Shown here piece after piece: positions 19,196-31,115 of a stretch of 64,000 nt of DNA. Source of the DNA: Modicisalibacter luteus DSM 23508 (lineage in GTDB: Bacteria > Pseudomonadota > Gammaproteobacteria > Pseudomonadales > Halomonadaceae). Below the pieces are notes generated by a model. That model did no database searches. It saw only the letters and a program-made list of their open reading frames with translations, and was not told the origin of the DNA. The DNA is taken from assembly GCF_000378505.1 (NCBI RefSeq), contig NZ_KB899996.1:124001-188000 (forward strand), in the 5' to 3' direction. The position numbers were made by a program, and so were the translations under genes. Within the stretch, counting starts at the first letter, position 1. Each line of letters opens with the position of its first letter.

Positions 19196-19240
19196 ACGAT
19201 CCTTTATCCGGGCAGTAGTCCGCGTCTATCGAGGTATATC

Positions 19241-19876
19241 GTGTCGATCCGCTTCATTGCCGCCTCCAAGCTCCCCACGCCCTGGGCCACCTTTACCATG
19301 CACGGTTTCGAGGATGAGGCTACCGGCAAGGATCACATCGCCCTGACCCTGGGTGACGTGGCCGACGGTGCGCCGGTACTCGGGCGGGTGCATTCGGAGT
19401 GCCTGACCGGCGATGCGCTGTTCTCGATGCGCTGCGATTGCGGATATCAACTTCAGGAAGCGCTCAAGCGAATCGCCGACGAGGGCCGTGGCGTGCTGCT
19501 TTATCTGCGTCAGGAAGGCCGCGGTATCGGCCTGCTCAACAAGATCCGTGCCTATAATCTGCAGGACCAGGGCTATGACACAGTTGAAGCCAACGAGCAC
19601 CTGGGCTTCGGTGCCGATCTTCGCCGCTACGACCTGTGCGTGCCGATGCTCGATCATCTGGGCATCAGCGCCCTCAAGCTGATGACCAACAATCCGCGCA
19701 AGGTCGATGCATTGACCCGGGACGGCGTAACTATTGCCGAGCGTCTACCATTGACCACTGGGCTCAACCCCCATAACGAGGGCTATCTGACCACCAAGGC
19801 CGGCAAGCTGGGCCACATGATGGCACTCGACGATTTCACGTTGGCGCGCGACGTGGATATCGACCGCAAATCCTGA
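19241..19876 (+). CDS. ribA: GTP cyclohydrolase II
   Basis: 211-residue enzyme opening the GTP ring in the first step of riboflavin synthesis. The zinc-binding cysteines are in [14 protein letters not shown], followed by [14 protein letters not shown] and the GTP-contact MTNNPRKV. The start is a GTG at 19241 with GAGG 7 bases upstream, giving the usual N-terminus [15 protein letters not shown]. An upstream ATG at 19172 overlaps the -10 element, so it cannot be used from that promoter. It is a stand-alone RibA without a fused RibB domain. Confidence 0.96.
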   Translation: MSIRFIAASKLPTPWATFTMHGFEDEATGKDHIALTLGDVADGAPVLGRVHSECLTGDALFSMRCDCGYQLQEALKRIADEGRGVLLYLRQEGRGIGLLNKIRAYNLQDQGYDTVEANEHLGFGADLRRYDLCVPMLDHLGISALKLMTNNPRKVDALTRDGVTIAERLPLTTGLNPHNEGYLTTKAGKLGHMMALDDFTLARDVDIDRKS

Positions 19877-19972
19877 GCTACGCTTGATTTGAGGGCGGCA
19901 AGCATCGCTCTCGCCGCCAGTCTCATCGGATGATGACTGTCGAACGATACGGTGACTCAAGGAGGTGTCGCT

Positions 19973-20644
19973 ATGTCGCGCTCAGGTCCTGAGCATGACG
20001 GCGAATTCAGCGTGTTCGAGGAGCTTCTGCATAGTGTGAGTCATGGCATCGGCGCCGTGCTCAGCCTTGCCGGAGTAGTCGTACTCATCGTGCTGACAGC
20101 GCTGGCAGCGCATATCGATCCCTGGAAGATCGCCGGGGTCAGCCTCTACGGGATCACCCTGGTGCTGCTTTATACCGCCTCGACGCTCTACCACGGGGTC
20201 CGCCACCCCCGGCTCAAGCGCGCCTTCCAGACACTCGACCACTGCTCGATCTATTTGCTGATTGCCGGTACTTACACACCGTTCCTGCTCGTCAATCTGC
20301 GTGGCCCACTGGGCTGGACGCTGTTCGGTGTGATCTGGGGGCTGGCGCTCGGCGGCATTGCCCTCAAGTTGTTATGGCCGCATCGCTTCGGCGTATTGCG
20401 CGTCGTCGTCTATCTGATCATGGGCTGGCTGATCGTGATCGCCTCTGGCGAGCTGGGTCATCGCTTGTCGGACATCACCCTGACACTACTGGTTGCCGGC
20501 GGCATCACTTACACGGTCGGTGTCATCTTCTACGCGGTCCGCGCCATTCCCTTTCACCATGCCATCTGGCACCTGTTCGTGCTAGGCGGCAGTGTCTGCC
20601 ACTACTTCGCCGTGTATACCGCCATACTGCCCGAATCGGCCTAG
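19973..20644 (+). CDS. Hemolysin III / PAQR-family membrane protein
   Basis: 223-residue protein with seven predicted transmembrane helices. Conserved polar residues of the family are present: EELLHSVSHGIG at the start, STLYHGV with the DHCSIYLLIAGTYTPF segment in the middle, and HAIWHLFVLGGSVCHYFAV at the end, which form the putative zinc site of PAQR-like proteins. AAGGAGGT lies just upstream of ATG 19973. Despite the name, most members are not haemolysins (E. coli YqfA is an example), and the role here is unknown. Confidence 0.9.
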   Translation: MSRSGPEHDGEFSVFEELLHSVSHGIGAVLSLAGVVVLIVLTALAAHIDPWKIAGVSLYGITLVLLYTASTLYHGVRHPRLKRAFQTLDHCSIYLLIAGTYTPFLLVNLRGPLGWTLFGVIWGLALGGIALKLLWPHRFGVLRVVVYLIMGWLIVIASGELGHRLSDITLTLLVAGGITYTVGVIFYAVRAIPFHHAIWHLFVLGGSVCHYFAVYTAILPESA

Positions 20645-20840
20645 GTTCGTTACCTGTGAGAAGATGCAACGGACTCGACATCATTGATCGGCTACGCTTA
20701 CTTCTCGCCGAGCAGCACTGCTTTCCTCTTGGGCATGCGGTACGCGTTGAGAACGCCTAGCGTCGGCTTACAGGCAGGCCGCCAACCGGTCACCGCGCAC
20801 CTGTTCACCATGCCATTGCGCTACCAAGGATACGATTCTC

Positions 20841-22712
<1,872 letters not shown>

Positions 22713-22723
22713 AGCGGGCGTCG

Positions 22724-23494
22724 TCAGGTGCTGGCGGCGCGCGCCTTGGTGATCAGCTCGTAGGCGTTGCCGATCTCACGGGTACGCTGTTCCGCCATCT
22801 CGCGCATGCTTTCCGGCAGCCCCTTGCCGGCCAGCTTGTCAGGGTGATTCTGGCTCATCAGACGACGGTAGGCCTTCTTGATCTCGGCATCGCTGGCGTC
22901 AGCGTTCACCCCCAGCACGCGGTAGGCATCTTCCAGCGCCTGGCCAGAGGGCGCACCGCCCGCCGCCTGCCCCCCGCCGCGCAGCAGGGCTTCGATCTGG
23001 GCAACTTCCGCCTCGGAAAAGCCCAGGCCACGTGCCACCCGCAGAAGCACCTCCCGCTCGGCGGGGTGTACCTGGCCATCGGCAGCTATCGCTGAAAGCT
23101 GAACCTGCAGAAACAGCTGCAGCATGCCACGATGACCACCGGTGACACGCCGTACCCTGGCCAGCTCGGCATCCAGATCGAAATCTGGCGCCTTGCCTCG
23201 ATTGAACGCTGTACGTGCCTGGGCACGCTGCGCCTCACTCAGGCGCAAGCGGTCCCACAGCCGCCGGGAAACATCCAGCTCGTCCTGGGTAACCTGCCCA
23301 TCCGCCTTGCACACACATCCCATGACCGCAAAAATCGAAGCCAGAAACTGATCCTGGGCCTGAGCCAGCTTGCCGATGATGTTCTTGCGCAGGCGATGAG
23401 CCAGCCAGTAGCCGAGTGCAGCCCCAATGAGCAGCCCCGGAAGGCGGCCAATCAGATAGCCGATCAGGCCACCTATCACTACCGCTATCAGCAT
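22724..23494 (-). CDS. djlA: Co-chaperone DjlA
   Basis: 256-residue membrane-anchored DnaJ-type protein. One N-terminal hydrophobic segment rich in glycine (about 5-30), a TerB-like central domain (about 50-175), a glycine/alanine linker, and a C-terminal J domain with the essential HPD tripeptide in MSQNHPDKL. It stimulates DnaK at the inner membrane. GAGGAA precedes the ATG. It lies 30 bases after dxs, so it is probably the last gene of the xseB-ispA-dxs transcript. Confidence 0.94.
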   Translation of the reverse strand: MLIAVVIGGLIGYLIGRLPGLLIGAALGYWLAHRLRKNIIGKLAQAQDQFLASIFAVMGCVCKADGQVTQDELDVSRRLWDRLRLSEAQRAQARTAFNRGKAPDFDLDAELARVRRVTGGHRGMLQLFLQVQLSAIAADGQVHPAEREVLLRVARGLGFSEAEVAQIEALLRGGGQAAGGAPSGQALEDAYRVLGVNADASDAEIKKAYRRLMSQNHPDKLAGKGLPESMREMAEQRTREIGNAYELITKARAAST

Positions 23495-23524
23495 GTTTTC
23501 CTCGTTGGTGTCATGGCGGCGAGT

Positions 23525-25510
23525 TTATTTCCCGGCTTCGGGCGGTACGCTTTCCTGCGTCGAGACAGGTCGGCGTCGAATCGCAGCTTCGATGCCCTCG
23601 GCGTCGAGACCGCATTCGTGCAACAGCTGGGCTGGCTTGCCGTGCTCGATGAAACGGTCGGGTATGCCCAGGTTGAGCACTGCCACCTGTACACCCTCGT
23701 CGGCCAGCAACTCGTTGACCCCGCTGCCGGCGCCGCCCGCTACTGCGTTCTCTTCCAGCGTGACAAGCAGCTCGTGCTCACGGGCTGCCTCGAGCACCGC
23801 CTGACGATCGAGAGGTTTTACCGAGCGCATGTTGTAGTGAGTCGCATCGAGGCGCTCGGCAGCTTCGGCGGCGGGCGTATTGAGACTACCGAAGGCCAGC
23901 AGGGCGATTTTGCTGCCTTTCCGACGCCGCTCGGCGCGGCCGATCTCCAGCGCATCGAGATGCACCGGGATTTCGCTGCCGGGCCCAGTGCCGCGCGGAT
24001 AGCGTACCGCCGCCGGGCCCGAGTGATGGTAGGCGGCGCTGAGCATTGCACGGCACTCGGCCTCGTCGGCCGGGGCCAGGATCACCATGCCGGGCACGCA
24101 GCGCAGATAGGAAAGATCCAGCGCACCATGGTGAGTGGGGCCGTCCTCGCCCACCAGCCCGGCGCGGTCGATGGCGAAGGTCACATCGAGATGCTGCACG
24201 GCGATATCGTGGATCAACTGGTCATAGCCACGCTGCAGAAACGTCGAGTAGATGGCCACCACCGGTTTCATGCCCTCACAGGCCATTCCTGCAGCCAACG
24301 TCAACGCATGCTGCTCGGCGATCGCCACGTCATAGTAGCGCTCGGGATATTCCTGGGAAAAGCGAACCAGATCCGAGCCCTCGCGCATCGCCGGAGTGAT
24401 ACCGATCAACCGTCCATCCGCCGCCGCCATGTCGCATAGCCAGTCGCCGAACACGTTGCAGAATTTACGCGGTTTCGGGCGCGATGAGCCGCTGGACGGA
24501 CCGGACTTGGCGGATGCCGGTGCCTGAGCAGCCGGTGATTGAGGCCCCCCCTGCCCGATCTCGGCAGCGTTGGCCTTCTCCAGCTTGGTGATCGCGTGGT
24601 AGCCGATCGGGTCGGCCTCGGCCGGCCGAAAGCCCTTGCCCTTGCTGGTCTTGATGTGCAGGAATTGCGGGCCGTCCAGATCGCGCATTGTGCGCAGGGC
24701 ATGGACCAGCCCCGGCAGGTCATGACCGTCGATGGGTCCGATGTAGTTGAAACCCATCTCCTCGAACAGCGTCGCCGGGCTGACCATGCCCTTGACGTGC
24801 TCTTCGGTGCGACGCGCCAGCTCCAGCGCCCCGGGTAACTTCGAGAGTACCTTCTTGCCACCCTCACGCACCGTGATGTAAGGCGCACTGGTGAGGATGC
24901 GCGCCAGGTAGGTGGCCATGCCGCCCACGTTCTCGGAGATCGACATTTCATTGTCGTTGAGAATCACCAACAGGTTGGCGTCGACGTGGCCGGCATGCGC
25001 CAGCGCCTCGAAGGCCATGCCTGCCGTCAGCGCGCCATCGCCGATCACCGCACAGACGCGTCGCTTCTCGCCACGAGTGCGGGCAGCCAGTGCCATGCCC
25101 AGCGCGGCACTGATCGAGGTGCTGGAGTGTCCGACGCCGAACGTGTCGTACTCCGACTCACCGCGCTTGGGAAACGCGGCCAATCCGCCATATTGGCGAA
25201 TGGTAGTCATCGCCTCGCGGCGCCCGGTAAGTATCTTGTGCGGGTAGGCCTGATGACCAACGTCCCATACCAGCCGGTCATAAGGCGTTTCCAGCGCATG
25301 ATGCAAGGCCACGGTCAGCTCGATCACCCCCAGCCCAGCGCCAAAATGGCCGCCGCTACAGCCAACGCTGTAGAGCAGGTAAGCACGCAATTCATCGGCC
25401 AGCGTGCGCAATTGCGTAGTACTCATACTGCGCAGCGCATCGGGCGTGTCGATGGTGTCGAGCAACGGCGTCGCCGGACGCTCGACGGGAATCTCGTCGA
25501 ACAACTTCAT
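23525..25510 (-). CDS. dxs: 1-deoxy-D-xylulose-5-phosphate synthase
   Basis: 661-residue thiamine-diphosphate enzyme joining pyruvate and glyceraldehyde 3-phosphate, the entry step of the MEP isoprenoid pathway. The ThDP motif [14 protein letters not shown] and the transketolase-like second domain ([26 protein letters not shown]) are intact. It is about 40 residues longer than the E. coli enzyme; part of the excess is a low-complexity Pro/Ala/Ser/Gly linker near residues 325-345, between the first and second domains. It follows ispA by 11 bases, the common xseB-ispA-dxs order. Confidence 0.97.
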   Translation of the reverse strand: MKLFDEIPVERPATPLLDTIDTPDALRSMSTTQLRTLADELRAYLLYSVGCSGGHFGAGLGVIELTVALHHALETPYDRLVWDVGHQAYPHKILTGRREAMTTIRQYGGLAAFPKRGESEYDTFGVGHSSTSISAALGMALAARTRGEKRRVCAVIGDGALTAGMAFEALAHAGHVDANLLVILNDNEMSISENVGGMATYLARILTSAPYITVREGGKKVLSKLPGALELARRTEEHVKGMVSPATLFEEMGFNYIGPIDGHDLPGLVHALRTMRDLDGPQFLHIKTSKGKGFRPAEADPIGYHAITKLEKANAAEIGQGGPQSPAAQAPASAKSGPSSGSSRPKPRKFCNVFGDWLCDMAAADGRLIGITPAMREGSDLVRFSQEYPERYYDVAIAEQHALTLAAGMACEGMKPVVAIYSTFLQRGYDQLIHDIAVQHLDVTFAIDRAGLVGEDGPTHHGALDLSYLRCVPGMVILAPADEAECRAMLSAAYHHSGPAAVRYPRGTGPGSEIPVHLDALEIGRAERRRKGSKIALLAFGSLNTPAAEAAERLDATHYNMRSVKPLDRQAVLEAAREHELLVTLEENAVAGGAGSGVNELLADEGVQVAVLNLGIPDRFIEHGKPAQLLHECGLDAEGIEAAIRRRPVSTQESVPPEAGK

Positions 25511-25521
25511 AGAGGCTCTTA

Positions 25522-26412
25522 TCAGTAGTCGCGCTCGATCATGTATTTCGCCAAGGCCGCCAATGGCGCACCAGCCTCGCCCAGTGGAGTCAGGGCGCTC
25601 AAGGCGTCGTCCAGTAGCGCGTGGGCCTTGGCTTTTGCCCCCTCGAGGCCGAGCAAGGATGGGTAGGTCGGCTTGTCGCGAGCGGCATCGGCGCCGGAGG
25701 CCTTGCCCAAGGTGGCCGGGTCGCCGGTCACATCGAGGATGTCATCCTGTATCTGGAAGGCCAGCCCGACCGCCGCGCCGTATTCATCGATCGCAATGAC
25801 CCGCGGATCGGTTTCGGACACGGCGGTCAGCGCCCCGAGGCGCACGGCCGCGCGGATCAGGGCACCGGTCTTGTAGCAATGCACCCGGGCAAGGCTGTCG
25901 ACGTCCAGCGTATTGCCGACCGATTCCAAGTCCAGCGCCTGGCCTGCAGCCATGCCGTCACGACCGGCGGCCTGGGCCAGGGTGCGCACCATGGCCCCCA
26001 AACGGTCATGCCCGGCATCGGCCAGGTATTCGAAGGCTAGCGTCTGCAAGGCATCGCCGGCCAGAATGGCCGTGGCCTCGTCGAAGGCGCAGTGGACGGT
26101 GGGCTGGCCACGGCGCAGGTCGTCGTCGTCCATGGCCGGCAAGTCGTCATGGACCAGCGAGTAGGCATGGATCAATTCGACGGCAACGGCCGCCGGGTCG
26201 AGATCCTCATCGCAGGCACCCAGCGCGCGCCCGGCGGCATAGACCAGCACCGGCCGCAGGCGCTTGCCATTGCCCAGCACGCCATAGCGCATTGCCGCCT
26301 CGAGGCGCTCGGCTCCCACGTCGCGATGTTCGAAGAGTTCCTCGAGTTCTGCATTGACCCGGGCGCGGTCAGCATCCAGGCGCAGCGGCAGCGCCTCCAA
26401 TTCATCGATCAT
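25522..26412 (-). CDS. ispA: Farnesyl diphosphate synthase
   Basis: 296-residue short-chain prenyl synthase condensing isopentenyl with dimethylallyl and geranyl diphosphate. Both aspartate-rich motifs are present: [10 protein letters not shown] near residue 85 and DDILDVTGD near 222, plus GNGKRLRP. The ATG at 26412 lies within the end of xseB (11-base overlap), so the two are translationally coupled. A longer reading frame upstream is only the antisense-like continuation through xseB and is rejected. Confidence 0.96.
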   Translation of the reverse strand: MIDELEALPLRLDADRARVNAELEELFEHRDVGAERLEAAMRYGVLGNGKRLRPVLVYAAGRALGACDEDLDPAAVAVELIHAYSLVHDDLPAMDDDDLRRGQPTVHCAFDEATAILAGDALQTLAFEYLADAGHDRLGAMVRTLAQAAGRDGMAAGQALDLESVGNTLDVDSLARVHCYKTGALIRAAVRLGALTAVSETDPRVIAIDEYGAAVGLAFQIQDDILDVTGDPATLGKASGADAARDKPTYPSLLGLEGAKAKAHALLDDALSALTPLGEAGAPLAALAKYMIERDY

Positions 26413-26671
26413 TACCGGCCTCCGGGGGCATCGAGGGGGATTCGAACGGCACTTCGTCGAGCGAACCGTCGGGTCGCTCGATGAGGGCTCGCACCTTGAG
26501 TTCGGCCTCATCGAGGCGCTTCTGGGCATCGCGAGTCAGGCGCACACCCTGTTCGAAGGCGGTCAACGAGGCTTCCAGCGTCAGCTCGCCGGACTCCAGT
26601 TGTCCGACCAGCGCCTCGAGCCTGTCGAGCGTGGCGGCAAAATCCACGCTCCCATTCTCCTTGTCTGCCAT
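26402..26671 (-). CDS. xseB: Exodeoxyribonuclease VII small subunit
   Basis: 89-residue subunit of the single-strand-specific exonuclease VII. The core FAATLDRLEALVGQLESGELTLEASLTAFEQGVRL is the family signature. ATG 26671 gives the usual short N-terminus. It is the first gene of xseB-ispA-dxs(-djlA). Confidence 0.95.
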   Translation of the reverse strand: MADKENGSVDFAATLDRLEALVGQLESGELTLEASLTAFEQGVRLTRDAQKRLDEAELKVRALIERPDGSLDEVPFESPSMPPEAGNDR

Positions 26672-27038
26672 GACTTCTCGCTCATCGCTGTGGGCCTGCG
26701 AAACGGCCCTGGTGAATCCGGTCGAATGCAGGATGCCATGCCGGCAACCCATCGGGAATCCAGGGGGCACAGTATACACGCTCCCTTACCGGGCGCGCCG
26801 TCCCGACATGGCCTTCGGGAGCAGCATCGTGCATGCCATTCATGCACAATCCCCGGCATTTTCATCCAGCCCTGACGCGGCTGTGCTACGATAAGCCCCC
26901 TGTTGGCGCATCACTTTTCACAGCGTGGCCCTCACCTCTCCTGCCCGGGCCGTAGTCTTTGCGAAGAACATATGCCAACAGGCTAAAAAACCATACTGAA
27001 AGAGCGCGGCACAAGCCGCCGTAAGGGTTGATTCGACA
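26672..27038. promoter_or_regulatory. Divergent promoter region between xseB and serA
   Basis: 367 bases without a gene. It contains an extended -10-like TGCTACGAT (26885-26893 region, TACGAT at 26887-26892) reading toward serA, about 145 bases before its ATG and without a good -35, and a perfect 7-bp inverted repeat GTGCATG / CATGCAC at 26830-26848. The latter has no T run and could be an operator. The long serA leader has no riboswitch that I recognise. Confidence 0.4.
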
Positions 27039-28289
27039 ATGGCCAAGACGTCCCTGGACAAGAGCAAGATCAAAATCCTGCTGCTCGAGGGCATCCACCA
27101 GTCTGCGGTGGATAACTTACTGAACGCCGGTTACACCAACATCGAGCACCTGCAGACGTCGCTGGACGAAGAATCGCTGATCGAGAAGATTCGCGACGTC
27201 CATTTCATCGGCATCCGCTCGCGCACCCATCTCACCGAGCGCGTGTTCGCGGCGGCCGAGAAGCTCGCCGCGGTCGGCTGCTTCTGCATCGGCACCAATC
27301 AGGTCGACCTGAGCGCGGCACTGGTGCGCGGCATCCCGGTCTTCAACGCCCCCTACTCCAACACCCGCTCGGTCGCCGAACTGGTGCTTGCCGAAACCAT
27401 TATGCTGTTGCGCGGCATCCCCGAAAAGAGCACTCGCGCGCATGCCGGTGGCTGGCTCAAGAGCGCCAAGAACTCCCACGAAGTGCGTGGCAAGACGCTG
27501 GGCATCATCGGCTACGGCAGCATCGGCGCGCAGCTCTCGGTATTGGCCGAGTCGCTGGGCCTGGACGTGATCTACTACGATGTGGTCACCAAGCTGGGGA
27601 TGGGCAACGCCCGCCAGGTCGGTAGTATGGAAGAGCTGCTGGCGCGTGCCGACGTGGTCAGCCTGCATGTTCCGGACCTGCCCTCCACCCGCTGGATGAT
27701 CGGCAAGGAACAGATTGCGCTGATGAAGCAGGGCGGCATTCTGATCAATGCCTCGCGAGGCAGCGTGGTGGTGATCGAGGAACTCGCCGAGGCACTCAAG
27801 AGCGGCAAGCTGCTGGGCGCGGCCATTGATGTGTTCCCGGTCGAGCCCAAGAGCAACGAGGAAGAGTTCGTCTCGCCGCTGCGCGGCCTGCCCAATGTGA
27901 TCCTGACCCCGCACATCGGTGGATCGACGCTGGAAGCCCAGGAGAACATCGGCATCGAAGTGTCGGAGAAACTGGTTACCTATTCCGACAATGGGACCAC
28001 CATTACTTCGGTCAACTTCCCCGAGGTCGCATTACCGGCGCATCCGGACAAGCATCGCCTGCTGCACATCCATGACAACGTGCCCGGCGTACTTTCCGAG
28101 ATCAACCGTGTGCTCTCCGAGAATGACATCAACATCGCTGCCCAGTACCTGCAGACCAACGAAAAGGTCGGCTACGTGGTCATTGATGTCGACAAGGCCT
28201 ATGGCCCGCAGGCACTCGAGGCGCTGAAGAAGGTCGATCACACCTTGCGTGTTCGCGTGCTCTACTCGGAAACCAACTACCAGGACTGA
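27039..28289 (+). CDS. serA: D-3-phosphoglycerate dehydrogenase
   Basis: 416-residue NAD-dependent enzyme catalysing the first step of serine synthesis. The Rossmann motif GIIGYGSIGAQ lies near residue 155, the catalytic region NASRGSVV near 245, the catalytic histidine in HIGGSTLEAQENIG near 295, and a C-terminal ACT domain (about 340-416, VLSEINRVLSENDINIAAQYLQ) gives serine feedback. The length and single ACT domain match the E. coli type rather than the long actinobacterial type. A strong terminator follows. Confidence 0.97.
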   Translation: MAKTSLDKSKIKILLLEGIHQSAVDNLLNAGYTNIEHLQTSLDEESLIEKIRDVHFIGIRSRTHLTERVFAAAEKLAAVGCFCIGTNQVDLSAALVRGIPVFNAPYSNTRSVAELVLAETIMLLRGIPEKSTRAHAGGWLKSAKNSHEVRGKTLGIIGYGSIGAQLSVLAESLGLDVIYYDVVTKLGMGNARQVGSMEELLARADVVSLHVPDLPSTRWMIGKEQIALMKQGGILINASRGSVVVIEELAEALKSGKLLGAAIDVFPVEPKSNEEEFVSPLRGLPNVILTPHIGGSTLEAQENIGIEVSEKLVTYSDNGTTITSVNFPEVALPAHPDKHRLLHIHDNVPGVLSEINRVLSENDINIAAQYLQTNEKVGYVVIDVDKAYGPQALEALKKVDHTLRVRVLYSETNYQD

Positions 28290-28310
28290 TTTTGATCGGC
28301 ACCTGGTCCA

Positions 28311-28344
28311 CAGCGCCCCGGCAATCGCCGGGGCGCTGTTTTTT
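28311..28344 (+). terminator. Rho-independent terminator of serA
   Basis: Perfect 12-bp stem CAGCGCCCCGGC / GCCGGGGCGCTG with an AATC loop and six T. Confidence 0.95.
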
Positions 28345-28484
28345 GTCTGAGCGGCACGCTCTTTTGTCGACTCACCCAATGCACCCGGCCGTAGCCGGGC
28401 GCTGAACGGGGCGCTCCAGGCAAATTCGCAAGGCATCCTCTCAGCGAGACCTCACGAGGGGATAACCGGTTAAAGCTTCGGTCT

Positions 28485-29261
28485 TCAGGCTGATGGTTCG
28501 GCCTGCCCTCGGGTGGCTGCCTGAATGTGCAGCGAACTGCCAATTCCAGCGCCGAAGGCCATCTCGAGAGGAAAGTTGGCCATTTCCGCCAGCCGCTCCA
28601 TGTCCAGCACTTCCAGGTGACTCCGGGTCTTGCGGATAATGCCCTGCCCTTCCAGTTCCTTGAGCAGTCGACTGACATGGACATGCGTCAGGCCCAACGC
28701 CAGGCTGATGTGCTTCTGAAGCAGAGGAAAGGGGAAATCCCTGCCGATTTGGCGGTAGACCGCCTTGAGGCGATAGTAGATCTCGACGATAAAGTGCGCG
28801 ATACGGCAGCGGGCATCGTTACCCAGAACGTTGACCAGCCGGTTGGTGAGCACTTCCTGCTGTCGGATGGCGTGAGTGTGAATTTCCATGGCCAGGGCTG
28901 GCGAATGCTCGAAGAGACGTTGCAACTGATGCTTGGTCAAGACGCTGACCGTCCCCTCGGTCAGCATGGCTGCCGTCGTGGTATGTCGTGGCAAGGACGC
29001 ATCACGGATCCCCATCAGGTCGCCCGGGATGAATACATCGAGCACGTTGGCCGGCTGACCATCGCGGGTCTGATATGTATAGGCCCATCCGCTCTGCAGC
29101 ATGTACAGCATGGAAGGCTCACTACCAGCCTGCCAGAGCAGGTGCTTCTTTTTCACGCTGATTGCTGGCGCTTCGATGGCATCCAGCAAGTCGGCCTGCA
29201 GCGAGCCAGGCATTAAAGGCAGTCCGTTGCTTGGGGGGCCCCCCTCTTCCTGTCCGGACAT
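28485..29261 (-). CDS. Crp/Fnr-family transcription regulator
   Basis: 258-residue regulator with an N-terminal cyclic-nucleotide-binding fold (about 30-140, with VFIPGDLMGIRDA) and a C-terminal winged helix (about 165-230, LLQKHISLALGLTHVHVSRLLKELEGQGII). The N-terminal cysteine cluster of FNR/ANR is absent, so it is unlikely to sense oxygen by an iron-sulfur cluster; the effector is unknown. GGAGG lies 7 bases before the ATG. It is divergent from the ATP-grasp gene, so it may control that unit. Similar proteins are often annotated simply as Crp/Fnr regulators. Confidence 0.87.
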   Translation of the reverse strand: MSGQEEGGPPSNGLPLMPGSLQADLLDAIEAPAISVKKKHLLWQAGSEPSMLYMLQSGWAYTYQTRDGQPANVLDVFIPGDLMGIRDASLPRHTTTAAMLTEGTVSVLTKHQLQRLFEHSPALAMEIHTHAIRQQEVLTNRLVNVLGNDARCRIAHFIVEIYYRLKAVYRQIGRDFPFPLLQKHISLALGLTHVHVSRLLKELEGQGIIRKTRSHLEVLDMERLAEMANFPLEMAFGAGIGSSLHIQAATRGQAEPSA

Positions 29262-29761
29262 GACGTGCCTCCACTAACGCGACCGAAGTCGAACCAGATG
29301 TGCGTCTGGGCAAGGATTACTACCCGCCCCAAGGGTCTTGAAGTTAAACGCAAAATTTTAAAGTGTTTGTCTAACTTGGCCAAGAATCCCAATGTCATGA
29401 AGCCTGGATTGAATTTGGATATTTTCTTAGACACTGAACAAGTTAATTAAGATCAACTTGCTGACGATTGTTCATACCCAATCTCGGACACGCGAATGAC
29501 AGGGCGCCGTGTAACGCTCCCAAACGCGTAGTGATTCGAGCTTATTTTCGGCTCTTTCATCTACCGAGAGCTTTTAAGTGCCGCTCTCCTGGTTACCTTC
29601 ACGTTTCACTCCGTTCTAAAAAGTAACTTTTCTGCTCGAACAGGTACATGGCATAGCAATTGCTGCCCGTTCTGACTACGTTGGCCAATAAGTAAGACGT
29701 TGACATAGGGAAGTGAAGGGTCAACCAAGCGCTTGTTCAAGAACGCCATGGAGGCATGTAG
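29262..29761. other. AT-rich divergent spacer upstream of the ATP-grasp gene
   Basis: 500 bases with no supported gene, noticeably AT-rich at 29330-29480. It holds an FNR/CRP-like box (29443-29456) and, closer to the ATP-grasp gene, the inverted pair GTTGAC (29699-29704) and GTCAAC (29720-29725) with a 15-base spacer, possibly an operator or part of a promoter. No RNA gene is recognisable. Confidence 0.5.
29443..29456. promoter_or_regulatory. FNR/CRP-family-like binding site
   Basis: TTAATTAAGATCAA matches the FNR-type palindrome TTGAT-N4-ATCAA at 9 of 10 defined bases. It lies 182 bases upstream of the Crp/Fnr-type gene and 306 bases upstream of the ATP-grasp gene. Whether the adjacent regulator, or a true FNR/ANR elsewhere, binds it is inference. 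Confidence 0.45.
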
Positions 29762-31060
29762 ATGAAAAGGAATGTATTCATCCCTGCGCTGGAGGAATTG
29801 CAGCGCATCGAGCTGGAGACCCTACGCAACGCCGACGATCTTTCCATTCATGGGCTTCTGGACATACCGACACTCGTCGAGCCGACGAACCTTTCTTTTA
29901 ATAAGGTGCTAATCCAGGCCCGCCAGCAGCTGAATGAACTGAAACAGTTCACTGGCAGTGTCGACGCCATCATCGCTCACTGGGACTTTCCTACCAGTGT
30001 GCTGGTGCCAATCCTTTGTCGCGAGTTTGGCATTCCAGCGCCCCCGCTGGAGAGCGTGCTCAAGTGCGAACATAAATACTGGAGCCGCCTGGAGCAGCAG
30101 AAGGTTATTCCCGAAATGGTGCCGGCTTTTTGCACCGTCGACCCCTTCGCCGAGAACCCGCTGGAGCAGGTGACTCTCGACTATCCCTTCTGGCTCAAGC
30201 CGGTCAAGGCATTCTCTTCACAGCTTGGTTTCAAGATCGAGAACGCAGAACAGTTCCATGCTGCCATCGAAGAAACCCGCGAGAGCATTCGTCACTTCGG
30301 CGACCCGTTCAATGAGGCGCTGGAACACGCCGACCTGCCGCCCGAGATTCAACAGGCCAATGGTAATACCTGCATTGCCGAGCAGATCATTTCCGGCACG
30401 CAGGGGGCACCCGAAGGCACGGTGTTCCAGGGCGAGTTCAATGTTCACGGTGTATTCGATCAGCCCAAGGATGAGGGGCCAGCACCTTATGACAGGCTCG
30501 AATATCCCTCGAGTATGCCCGAGCGCATCCAGCGCCAGATGATCGATGCTTGCAAGCGCTTCCTTGAACACATCGGCTACGACAATGGCTGTTTCAACGC
30601 CGAGTTCATGTGGGACGAGGAAAACGACAAGCTATGGCTGGTCGAGTTCAATACGCGTATCTCGCAGTCGCACAGCGAGATGTTCATCATGGTCGATGGC
30701 ATGTCCAACCATGAAGTGGCCATCGACATTGCCTTGGGCCAACGCCCCTCGATGCCTAACCGCCAAGGGCAGTTTCCCGTGGCCGCCAAATGCATCATCC
30801 ACAAGCCGCACGAGGATGCCATCGTCAAGCGCGTCCCTAGCCTGGCGGAGCTCGAGAAGCTCAGAGAGCGTTTCCCCGGCACCAAGGTCAAGCTGGATGT
30901 CGAACCCGGCATGCGCTTGAGCGACCTGTCCAATCAGGACAGCTTCTCCTATCACCTGGGCACCATCTACTTGGGTGCAGACTCGCACGATCAGATCAGG
31001 GAGCGCTATCACGCCTGCCTGGAGGCGCTGCACTTCGAGTTCGACCCCGTCGAGGACTAA
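29762..31060 (+). CDS. ATP-grasp ligase of unknown substrate
   Basis: 432-residue protein. The middle (about 115-330) has the ATP-grasp pattern: YPFWLKPVKAFSSQLGFKIEN (nucleotide-binding lysine region), a flexible loop, and NAEFMWDEENDKLWLVEFNTRISQSHSEMF with the acidic and Asn metal ligands. The N-terminal 110 residues resemble the pre-ATP-grasp domain, and the C-terminal 90 a lid domain. It is relatively close to carbamoyl-phosphate-synthase/biotin-carboxylase-like ATP-grasp proteins that ligate amino acids or carboxylates. The next gene, 55 bases downstream, is a CocE/NonD hydrolase. The substrate and product cannot be stated from sequence. Confidence 0.82.
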   Translation: MKRNVFIPALEELQRIELETLRNADDLSIHGLLDIPTLVEPTNLSFNKVLIQARQQLNELKQFTGSVDAIIAHWDFPTSVLVPILCREFGIPAPPLESVLKCEHKYWSRLEQQKVIPEMVPAFCTVDPFAENPLEQVTLDYPFWLKPVKAFSSQLGFKIENAEQFHAAIEETRESIRHFGDPFNEALEHADLPPEIQQANGNTCIAEQIISGTQGAPEGTVFQGEFNVHGVFDQPKDEGPAPYDRLEYPSSMPERIQRQMIDACKRFLEHIGYDNGCFNAEFMWDEENDKLWLVEFNTRISQSHSEMFIMVDGMSNHEVAIDIALGQRPSMPNRQGQFPVAAKCIIHKPHEDAIVKRVPSLAELEKLRERFPGTKVKLDVEPGMRLSDLSNQDSFSYHLGTIYLGADSHDQIRERYHACLEALHFEFDPVED

Positions 31061-31115
31061 GCGACGTCAAGCAGGCAGTTTGCCGACGACATATTCAGCA
31101 GGATAGGGAGGAGCG

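Noticed and set aside
19172-19240. Upstream ATG start for ribA
   Set aside because: It lies ahead of the extended -10 element, which would make that promoter useless for it, and the added residues are not family-like; the GTG at 19241 has GAGG.
19973-20644. Haemolysin toxin
   Set aside because: Hemolysin III-like PAQR proteins are common membrane proteins without proven haemolytic function; no toxin context is present.
23132-24439. Long plus-strand open frame of 435 codons across djlA and dxs
   Set aside because: It is antisense to two certain genes, has no ribosome site, and its translation is rich in Arg, Gly and His without domain-like order, as expected of a shadow frame in GC-rich DNA.
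26412-26529. Longer ispA start inside xseB
   Set aside because: The upstream part overlaps most of xseB in another frame and its translation is arginine- and serine-rich; the family N-terminus begins at 26412.
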